A stretch of 64,000 bases of DNA, taken from the NCBI GenBank assembly GCA_027475525.1, contig JAMWFC010000113.1:2220001-2284000 (forward strand), written 5' to 3'. This document shows positions 55,955 through 64,000 of the stretch, piece by piece. The notes under the pieces were generated by a model that worked only from the letters and a program-made list of their open reading frames with translations, did no database searches and was not told the origin of the DNA. Source of the stretch: Macrolepiota albuminosa (Eukaryota; Basidiomycota; Agaricomycetes; Agaricales; Agaricaceae). Both the position numbers and the translations under genes were made by a program. Position 1 is the stretch's first letter. Every line of letters begins with the position of its first letter.

Positions 55955-56586
55955 GGCCTCCCCACATCACAGACCCAGAATCAACCGCCATCAACCCCCG
56001 ATCAACGACCAGATCACACCAACTGCTTCCAGGCCATCATGCATCATGCATCATGGCTCCCTCTGCACCAATTGATTGCATGCCCCACATGTGCAATCCC
56101 GGTATACAGTCCCCCTCCTGCTACTCAATGTCCCCTGGAACTTATCTCAGACACCCCAGAACCCCAGAGACCTGGACCCAGCCCCGTAGTACTTATAGTG
56201 TAGCTCTCCATTGTATTCACTAGTCTTGATATTATACTTGTTTGCTTGCGTGCTCTTTGATTGACTGGTATGCCCGATTGGTATGCTTTGACTGGCATGC
56301 TCAAATTGTTCACATGCTCCTAAGACTGGTACGCACTTCGCAACCTAAACTTTACTAACTAGGTCTTGTTCTAGAACCTCCAGTTCTCGACTCGACTCAA
56401 ACCCTCTTACTCTTTGCCCCCACCCAATCCCTGGACTAAGTCCCTTATCCCAGGAATCCCCTGTTTGCGTCTTGAACCTCAGAAGCTCAGCCTGGAGTTC
56501 CAGACACCCGAGTACATGTAGATCAAGTCCGCCTTGTAGGGGCATTGCTTTCCCGGGGAAAGCCCCTGACTCAGCGGAACCTGACA
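55955..56586 (+). repeat. Gypsy family 1 3' LTR (5'-truncated)
   Basis: Aligns to the 5' LTR from about 46856 to its end at CCTGACA (56586). The first 155 bp or so are missing. Confidence 0.8.
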
Positions 56587-56734
56587 GCACTATAATCTAG
56601 TGCATCATTCTATCACCTCTGCTCAAGCACACCGGAACCCTGTTGGGACTCCTCACAACTATGTACGCCAAGCACTGGAGACAGCATTGTACTGCGTATA
56701 TGTCCAGTGCACCCAACCACAGTTGGCGTCATCA

Positions 56735-57142
56735 GCAATATTGAGGCACAGGTGCTGGTGGATCATGAGATCCCCCAGCCAGATGAAGAAATGAGGCAGG
56801 AGGTGTACCCTAGTGGTGTGGAAATGACCCTCCAGCAGGCATTGAACTTGCATGACTGTCACCCCGCACCAATTGACCTAGACAATGCGCAATTTTGCAC
56901 ACGTATCCAGCAAGGATACAAGGATGACAATCTCTTCATAGAAATTATAAACAATATCCAAGCACACAATTTTGCACACGTATCCAGCAAGGATACAAGG
57001 ATGACAATCTCTTCATAGAAATTATAAACAATATCCAAGCACATCTGCGCTTCAAGGTGGAGGAACAACTCATCTATCTTACCAGACCCACTGGGTCCAA
57101 AGTCATCTGCATTCTCTGGGAGAAGTCGTTGATCACAACTAT
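56735..57142 (+). pseudogene. Gypsy family 2 copy A, integrase N-terminal part
   Basis: IEAQVLVDHEIPQPDEEMRQ, then DNAQFCTRIQQGYKDDNLF and LIYLTRPTGSKVIC, aligned with 63285-63610 of copy B. It contains a 77-bp duplication (56890-57043) and ends at the insertion point of copy B. Confidence 0.8.
56890..57043. repeat. 77-bp tandem duplication 10
   Basis: Exact 77-bp block in the tail of Gypsy family 2 copy A; absent from copy B. Confidence 0.95.
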
Positions 57143-57315
57143 TGTAACGGAGTCATTCGTGTTACAAGCGTCAACAACGCTATAATTGTTTAATAGAGTA
57201 TTACGTAAGATAACATCTTGTTTTCACTCTAAGTACTAGTCAATCCGATACTGCGGTCTGATTTAGCACTTGTGTGATACACACAAGATAGTTCTAACCC
57301 GTAACTCCGGTTACA
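57143..57315 (+). repeat. Gypsy family 2 LTR, copy B
   Basis: 173 bp, TGTAACGGAG...CCGGTTACA. Confidence 0.88.
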
Positions 57316-57426
57316 TTTTTTTAAATCTTCTGCTATCGGCTTTAGACTCTAGGCTTGTTACCGACTAGGCAACTATCATCAAAACCTCTCGATTCTCTGT
57401 TGGCATCACGTTGAAAACGTGCTTCC

Positions 57427-60400
57427 ATGACTGGCTCTCTTGATCCGGATCCTCCGTTCCCAGCTGCAGATACAGGTGACCTACCTGCGCTTCAAGCTGT
57501 GAAGACGCAATCTGTGTCAGCATACCAACCTCCACCAAAGCGGGACAAAAAGATTCCTCGCGATGTCAGCACGAGCTTTGGAATGCCTGGTGGGCTATCC
57601 GTATCACGGATGATGTCCATTGTACGACCTGGTGGTAAACCAGGAGAGAGATCCGCGGTCTCAGGAGTGTTGCTGCCAGCGAGCCAAATGCCTTCATTGA
57701 TGTATCCGGTATTGCCCGAGAGCTCGTCAGCTCATTCTGAGGGTCAACCAGATATTACCCAGTACTCGGAAATGGTACAAGGCAGCGTGTTTGCGCATAG
57801 TACCCCCTTCCAGACTGCACCTACTGAACAGCTTTTGGAATATGTGGCCAATGCAGCTACTGAACCGGGACCGTTGTCATTGACGACACAAGGACAGGCG
57901 CAAGAACCAGCAATAGTGGTCAGTAGGGAGGACGACAATGTCGTAAGGTTGGAAAAGGCGTCAACAGCGCCTGGAATTCCAGAGTTGCACAAACGGGCCG
58001 GCAAACAGCTGCAAGTGAGGCATGATGGCCTCAGGAGAGTTATGGACTTAGAGTCCGGGCTGGAATCCTCAGATGATGAGGAAAGCAAAAGGTTGCATTC
58101 GACCTTGTCTATTTAGTTACAGCTGGTGTTGGACCGATATCCAGCAGTCGCAAAGGAATCAACGCAAAAGCGTCTTCAGCTTTATGTAGTGAAGCACTTA
58201 CAGTTGCTGGCTGCTAGGAGCCATGATGTACCCCGTGCAGATTCGAATGAATATATCAAATTGTTTGTGCGCATCTTCGAACTCGAAGTAGTGGAATACC
58301 TTAAGCGCAAAGCGGCGCGAGGGTCAGCAGTCTCAACGGCTACTCCAGCCGACTCAGTAGAATGTGAGATGAGTGTGCGCAGACGAGCGCCATTAATTGC
58401 GGACGCGATGGAATTGCTCAATGCGCCTCGTCAGGCTAATGAGTCTCAGCAAGACTACGTTCGGCGTCAGAATGCTGCAAACCATCAACGCATTGTTAGT
58501 GGAGTGCCCCAGCAGGCATTGTCTGAGGTGGAGACTGCGACGACGACTCCGGCAGAGCCAGAGGCACTAATTGCAGTGCCGGAGGTTAAGACACCTCGTA
58601 AGCAAGTTACAATCAAGGAGGAGGTGAACGAAGTCCACATTCTTGAGGAGCGAACGCGACCACGACATGTAGTGCGACGCGTCCACCTAGTGGACAACTG
58701 GAATGAACGCATCAATTACCAGAGAATATGCAACCAGGACTTGCGCAATCATGGTGAGTTGTTAATTGACGACCAGGGGGTAGTTTTTGAAGGGCGTGAG
58801 GGTGTAACGCCTGTTGATGATATGCGGTGACAATTCGCGGCTCAGACGGCTGAACCAGACAGAGGTTTGGGTGGTAGTGATGATAGTAGTGGTCACTATG
58901 AACGGGGGGAGCCAAGTCGTTGCAATGACAATGGTGGAGGTCGTGATCGCAAAAATAACAATCAAGACAATAATAATCATCGTGATAGTGGCAGGCAGGC
59001 TGGTGGAGTACCAGCAGAGCCACAAGTAGGGCAACAGCCCACCCCATGGCCAGAACGAACAGCCAATGAACACCTGTTTCACAGTCTCCGGGCATTTTTG
59101 ATGCCCGCACCTCATGAATTGCGTGAAACTACGCCGGGAATGAATGAAGCGGTCAGGATTCATATGGATCATATGCATGACCACCTCACTTGTCTGGTGG
59201 ATGACTCCCTTGGAGTCAGATTTAAGTTCTCTGCGGGGGTAAGTCCACGTAAATCTGATGGTAAGCACATATGTGCGTACGCTGGAGGACATAGGTTCTC
59301 TCAACTGGAGGACTGGGCCATGGACGTGTGCTACCACCTTGCAGCCTGCTGCTATGGTGGAGACGACATGGACCAGGAGAGGATATTCGTGCTACACAAA
59401 TTTATGGAAGGAGAGGCTCGGAATTGGTTCCGTCGCCATGTTCTCCACATTAATCGCGACAAGCCGCATTGGACATTTAAAGAAGTCCTGATAGGACTGT
59501 ACAATCGTTTTGTCAACGCTGCTATGATGCAGAAAGCTTGTGATGCCTTTAGAAAGGCAGTGTATGATGCTAAGACTGGCGTCCAGACCTTTTATGATGA
59601 CCTGGTGGGTCATGCACAGAATATGGCCGTCTATCCAGACGAATACACTATTCGCAAGACATTCCTGGACGGAATACCCGCAGACATGAAGAGAGCGTTG
59701 ATACGTGACGACAATTTGTCTCCGGAGGTCAATACTGTGACCGAATTCTTGGCGTATGCCATCTGTTATGAGCAGTCGACACGGACGGCAAACCATTATG
59801 AGCAGTGGAGTTTCCGCCAAGGAACTGTGAACCGTCAGGCAGTGAAGGTGGGAACCTTCCTGGCCAAATGGACGGAGATGGAGAACAATTGCAATCCACG
59901 ATTTGTTGTTCGTAAGACAATCCCTGGAGGCCAACGGCCTCAATCGAAGCCTGCTGGACAATTGCCAGCGAAGGATAGTCGACCCTTTTCAGGTCAGACT
60001 CAAGTAGCACCGAGAGGAGTGGTGGCGCCTGCAGTGCATATGGCGGGCAAAACCGCTGGGGCTCCAGGAGCGGCCCAGAGAAGGCCTGCAGGGGATCCCT
60101 CAGCGTGCTACAATTGTGGCAGGAGCGGACATTTTGCTAAGAAGTGTCCCACCCCTCCTAAGGCACACATCCAAGCGGCCCATACAGCTGCAGCACCGAG
60201 CAATGTTGTCAGTGACAATGAGGACGATGAGGTCATCGACAAAACGGAGGAGGAGCCGCAAGTAGAGGCTGACAGGTCGGAAGTGGATGACGCCAAGAGC
60301 ATCCAGATTGATGGCGATGAATATGTCGCAGTGGATGTGTATGACAGTGACTATTATGCTCGTGAGAACGAGGAAGAACACCTGTTTGCACTGACTGAGT

Positions 60401-60927
60401 GCCGTGGAGATCAGCACGTCCGAATGAGACACGTAACCCTGCAGAAGGCAACTAATAAGTTGCACAGGCCACACTATACTCCCGAGGAAAAGGAGTGCCT
60501 AGTCACATATGTTGATGTCAATGGACATCTGGCATGGACGTTGTGGGACTCCGGGAGCACCACTACGGGCATTACGCCCCAGTTTGCTCATGTCAACGCG
60601 ATTCGCATTCATGAGCTGGAGGAGCCATTGATGCTCCAACTGGGAACTGTCGGGAGTCGTGCAATGGTACAGTTTGGCACGGAAGTGAGAATGAAGATGG
60701 CAGGGATGTCGACGAAAGAATATGTGGATATAGCGAATTTTGATCGCTACAACATGATTATCGGTATGCCGTTCATGCGTAAGAACAAGGTGTCGCTGGA
60801 TTTTGTGAACAACATGGTCGTTGTGAATGGTACGCCTTTGAAGGTGGAGAAAGTGGTGTTGAACGACACAGATGGTTGTTTGAGGCGCTATCGCGCAACT
60901 GAAAAGTGGCGTGATGAACGCAACTGA
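57427..60927 (+). pseudogene. Gypsy family 2 Gag-protease, copy B
   Basis: ATG at 57427. Variable N-terminal region; capsid domain about 59250-59760 (EGEARNWFRRHVLHINRDKP, FKEVLIGLYNRFV, QTFYDDLVGHAQNMAVYPDE); zinc knuckle CYNCGRSGHFAKKCP (about 60108-60152); protease LWDSGSTTTGI (about 60541-60573). Stops near 58115 (TAG where copy A has CAG) and 58828 (TGA where copy A has CAA) break an otherwise continuous frame; 58867-60927 is open for 686 codons. Confidence 0.9.
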
Positions 60928-60945
60928 CTAGATGGTCGCAGGAGA

Positions 60946-61641
60946 GTGACTGTACAGGAGGTGGAGGACAAACAGGCCCCACCAAAAAGCCTGCCGGCAG
61001 ACTCGCCGGCTATACTAATGTCTGAGGAAGAGTTTCAAGAAACTCTGAAGGAGGAGAAGCACCCAGATGTGATTGGGTGTACCAATGGAAAGCCTAAACA
61101 GGCTGTACAGTGCAAGAATGAGTGTGGTAGATGCGTGGTGGAGTCGCTGGAATGCCAGCCGACTAGCTCTCGAGTGAAGGTTGAGGATCTTGTCAAGGAC
61201 AAGATGAATAGTACGATGGAAACTGTGGGTAGCACTAGGTCGCTAATGGATTGACCAGTGCCTCGGCCAGGAGTGCAATGGGCGTATGACTCACGAATGC
61301 CATGGGAGTGGAATGAGTTGGTAGTGTCAATGGTGACGCAGGCTATGGGAAGGGTGCAGGCGACCCAGACGGGAGAAGTGTACCGTCACGCACAAGAGGA
61401 CAAGATTTCCGAAACATCGGATATTGTATTTGACAGACTCTCGCTGAAAGCGAGAAGCGTGCAGTTGTCGGCGAATACGACAAGGAAACAACCGGTTGTA
61501 AGGTTGAATCCAGGAGATCTCACAGAGGAGCATATACGTGCCTTATGGGAGCGATTTGAACCAAAGGTTCAACCGCGTATAGCATGCGTAGCCAAAGGAA
61601 AAGGTAAGGCTGTGAGCCTTACAGAGGATGATATTCCTTGA
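60946..61641 (+). pseudogene. Gypsy family 2 linker, copy B
   Basis: Two open pieces (60946-61254 and 61258-61641) separated by a TGA. No known domain; it includes LNPGDLTEEHIRALWERFEP just before RT. Confidence 0.6.
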
Positions 61642-63083
61642 TTGCGCCAGCAATGGCAACTGGAGTTTGCTGATATTGTCAATGGAACGAAGGAAGAGCT
61701 TCCTCCGTGGCGGGAGGTTAATCATGAGATTAACCTCATTGACAATAACAAGCAGTACAAATATCATTTGCCTTGCTGCCTGCGAGCACTACAGGATCAA
61801 CTTTGTGAAAAGACGAATAGATACATAAACGCAAAGTGGTGGGAACCACGACCAGCGGTGCAAGCTGCACCATTACTTTGTATTCCCAAGAAGGATGGAA
61901 CGTTAAGGACTGCATTGGATGCGCGACAGCGCAATGATAATACAGTCAAGGATGTGACACCTCTTCCAGATCAGGAAGTAATATGAGAAGATGTCGCGAC
62001 GGCGAAGTATAGGTCGAAAATCGACCTCACAGACATGTACGAACAGGTTTGCATCCGTGAAGAGGATATACCAAAGACGCTGTTTTCATCCCTGATGGGG
62101 ACGTTTGTGAGTAACATCATGCAGATTGGTGATTGTAATGCACTGGCGACATTTCAGAGGTTAATGACCTCAATCTTCCGAGATGTAATTGGGAAGTTCA
62201 TGCACGTCTATTTAGACAATATATTCATATTTTCTGACTCCATTGAGGAGCATGAGCAGCACCTACGGGGAAGTTCATGCACGTCTATTTAGACAATATA
62301 TTCATATTTTCTGACTCCATTGAGGAGCATGAGCAGCACCTACGAGTTGTATTTGAACAGCTACGGAAGGCCAGTCTCTATCTCAAATGGAAGAAGTGCG
62401 AGTTGTATGCAACAAGTATAGATTGTCTTGGTCACGTCATTGACGAGAAGGGCATTCATCCGGATATGGATAAGCTCGACCGAATCCGAGAGTGGCGTAC
62501 TCCACGCACATATAATGATATCCAACGATTTGTCGGACTGGTGAACTATATTGGCAACTTCTTGCCAGACATCACTGCATACACCGGGCCACTTATGGCC
62601 ATGACCCAGAATGGGTCACCGTTTCATTGGAGACCACTGCATCAGCGGTGTTTTGAGATGATTAAGCGCATATGTGTGAAAACGCCAGTCATCCAGCCAA
62701 TTGACCCACGCATTGACGAGCCCATCTGGCTCATTTGTGATGCGTCAAAGACTGGGGTTGGGGCCATGTTTGGCCAGGGTAAAACGTGGCAGACTTGCCG
62801 ACCAGCAGGATTTATGTCCTGTAAATTCACTGCTGCTCAGCAGAATTATGCTGTGCACGAGTTAGAAACACTCGCAATCCTGGAAGCCCTCCTAAAGTGG
62901 GAGGATAAACTGATGGGATATAAGATCCACATTATTACGGATCACAAAGCACTAGAGTTCTTCAAGACTCAGGTGCACCTGTCTCCGCGACAACGTCGCT
63001 GGATTGACTACATGTCGCAGTACCAGTTCGACATCACCTATGTAAAAAGTGAATTGAACAAAGTCGCGGATTGCCTGTCTTGA
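61642..63083 (+). pseudogene. Gypsy family 2 RT-RNase H, copy B
   Basis: RT with APLLCIPKKDGTLRTALDA, KIDLTDMYEQV, FQRLMTSIFRDVI, the catalytic box as YLDN, then RNase H with WLICDASKTGVGAMFGQ, VHELETLAILEALLKW, IITDHKALEFF, and the tail YVKSELNKVADCLS. It is broken by a TGA at 61984-61986 and by a 77-bp duplication (62191-62344) in the catalytic region. Confidence 0.9.
62191..62344. repeat. 77-bp tandem duplication 11
   Basis: Exact 77-bp block covering the RT catalytic box of Gypsy family 2 copy B; absent from copy A. Confidence 0.95.
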
Positions 63084-63947
63084 TATTTTGAGAGTGATAC
63101 TCGAGATGATGTCCATGACACGCATAACTATGTCCAGGTGGACAAACGTATTGACCCAGAGGGTGAGGATTTGCCTCTGCATCGATTCCATGAAATCAGG
63201 GAACATAGGGTCGAGCTACGTGCCATGCGAGCGCAGGAAACACGTCGCAGTAAGCGACTGCACGAACAGTGAGAGACTCGCAATATCGAAGCCCAGGTGC
63301 TAGTGGATCATGAGGCCCCTCAGCCAAGTGAAGAGACGAGGCAAGGGGTGCCTATGGGAGGTATTGGTATGACACTCCAGCAAGCGCTGGAGTCACAGGA
63401 CTATACACCTGCACCGGACGACTTAGGCAATGCGCAATTCCGCACACGTATCCAGCAAGGATACAAGGATGATAATCTCTTCTTAGAGATTCTGAACAAT
63501 ATCCAAGCGCATCCACGCTTCAGGGTGGAGCAGCAGCTCATCTACCTTACCAGACCCACGGGGTCCAAAGTCATCTGCATTCCCCGGGAGAGGTTGTTGA
63601 TTACGACTATCCTGGACCAGGCCCATAGAGTAGTAGGCCACTTTGGAACTCAGAAAACGCTGGACTATGTGCGACGCTGGTACTGGTGGCCGCAAATGGC
63701 CAAAGAGACGAGCCAATTTTGCTCGACATGCGAGCTATGTCAATAGTCGAAAGTCTCGACATTGAAGCCACCAGGAAAGCTTCATTTGCTACCTATACCG
63801 GTCAAACCTTGGGATTCGATTGGGATGGACTTTATAGGTCCGTTTTCTGAGTCGAAAGGCTTTAACTACCTGTGGGTAGTGATCTGCAGAATGACCAGTA
63901 TGGTTCACCTCATTCTGGTGAGAACCACCATGACAGCGTCAGACTTG
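63084..63947 (+). pseudogene. Gypsy family 2 integrase, copy B (partial)
   Basis: Zinc-binding region HRVVGHFGTQKTLDYVRRWY and CSTCELCQ (HHCC), a TAG directly after CQ, then SIGMDFIGPF with the first core Asp. After TASDLS (about 63945) the sequence no longer reads as integrase, so another break or insertion begins near the window end. Confidence 0.8.
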
Positions 63948-64000
63948 TCGTGCAGGGTAGGGCATCACAACGGTACGTGTCATACGTTGTACGGGAGCCC

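Larger units (their letters stand above)
46701..56586 (+). mobile_element. Gypsy family 1 (chromovirus), near full length
   Basis: 5' LTR 46701-47472, 3' LTR 5'-truncated (about 55955-56586). The flanking duplication is GCGCT on the left (46696-46700) and GCACT on the right (56587-56591), one CpG change apart. Order: gag with zinc knuckle, protease, RT, RNase H, integrase, chromodomain, then an antisense gene. Stops make it non-autonomous. Confidence 0.88.
45774..56734 (+). mobile_element. LTR-like insertion X, split by Gypsy family 1
   Basis: The left part 45774-46700 and right part 56587-56734 together make about 1.07 kb starting TGATAGG and ending CGTCATCA. It is flanked by gcaa on the left (45770-45773) and gcaat on the right (56735-56739); copy B shows the uninterrupted site. 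It has a TATA-like tatataaaatagc near 46449-46461 and a perfect hairpin ggcgcta/tagcgcc near 46392. It has no coding sequence; probably a solo LTR of another family. Confidence 0.6.
39593..57142 (+). mobile_element. Gypsy family 2, copy A (interrupted, CpG-decayed)
   Basis: The 5' LTR is 39593-39765; gag-protease and RT-RNase H follow to 45773. The element then continues at 56735-57142 (IEAQVLVDHE onward), after an inserted LTR-like unit that itself holds Gypsy family 1. The join is supported by copy B, which reads straight across (ETRN-IEAQVLVDHE). Copy B is inserted at 57143, so the 3' end of copy A is beyond the window. Confidence 0.85.
57143..64000 (+). mobile_element. Gypsy family 2, copy B (3' end outside)
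   Basis: LTR 57143-57315, gag-protease, linker, RT-RNase H and integrase N-terminus. Less CpG-decayed than copy A. Inserted in copy A after ACTAT (57138-57142). Confidence 0.88.

Noticed and set aside
46701..56586. Fully active chromovirus
   Set aside because: Stops in gag and chromodomain, YLDN in RT, a lost RNase H end, Lys for Glu in integrase, and a truncated 3' LTR.
63948..64000. New feature at the window end
   Set aside because: The sequence stops matching integrase near 63945, but too little remains to tell an insertion from decay or a misjoin.

Overview
The window is nuclear DNA of a filamentous basidiomycete, most likely an Agaricomycete. The reasons are short introns (mostly 45-65 nt), a heavily split P450 gene, fungal SEC5 and RMD1-type genes, and a repeat set (Plavaka/Tnp2, Helitron, Tc1, tyrosine-recombinase retrotransposon, Ty3 chromovirus, Ty1/Copia) typical of large, transposon-rich genomes of that class. 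I cannot name the species.

Layout. 1-1348: two non-autonomous Helitrons joined head to tail, ending inside a Copia LTR fragment (1349-1760). 1822-8599: a Plavaka-type DNA transposon with recognisable terminal inverted repeats and a 7-bp target duplication; it holds a decayed Tnp2 transposase and a multi-exon accessory gene. 8607-18361: the only host gene island, with an intact 12-exon cytochrome P450 (9506-11677), a 16-exon exocyst SEC5 (12900-16369) and a convergent 12-exon RMD1/DUF155 gene (18361-16536). All three models splice to uninterrupted frames (507, 894 and 417 aa). 18586-34384: Copia fragments on both sides of a tyrosine-recombinase (DIRS-like) retrotransposon on the minus strand. 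Its recombinase gene is cut by a Tc1 element (20105-28725), whose transposase is in turn cut by a complete Helitron (21112-27973). Every junction can be placed to the base and restores the broken frame. 34385-39592: a solo LTR with target duplication, a gag-like remnant, and a decayed Copia integrase interrupted by a miniature LTR element (TRIM) whose LTR contains a tRNA-like sequence without an anticodon arm. 39593-57142: one decayed Gypsy element (family 2, copy A) interrupted by an LTR-like insertion that itself holds a nearly complete chromovirus Gypsy (family 1, 46701-56586). 57143-64000: a second, less decayed family-2 Gypsy (copy B) inserted in the tail of copy A and running off the window.

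Cross-cutting signals. (1) Eleven tandem duplications share a period of exactly 77 bp, all inside repeats. They shift reading frames, and removing one copy restores protein continuity wherever this can be tested; this looks like a k-mer assembly artefact unless shown otherwise. (2) Most transposon decay is CpG to TpG/CpA. It is visible between copies A and B of Gypsy family 2 and between the two ends of the Plavaka element, and CpG survives next to the host genes. (3) The Helitron family ends in a row of three hairpins and a CTCG-type terminus instead of the usual CTRR.

No rRNA, functional tRNA, CRISPR or bacterial-type operon was seen. The best candidates for something undescribed are the tRNA-like TRIM, the triple-hairpin Helitron end, and a spliced coiled-coil gene lying antisense in the chromovirus.
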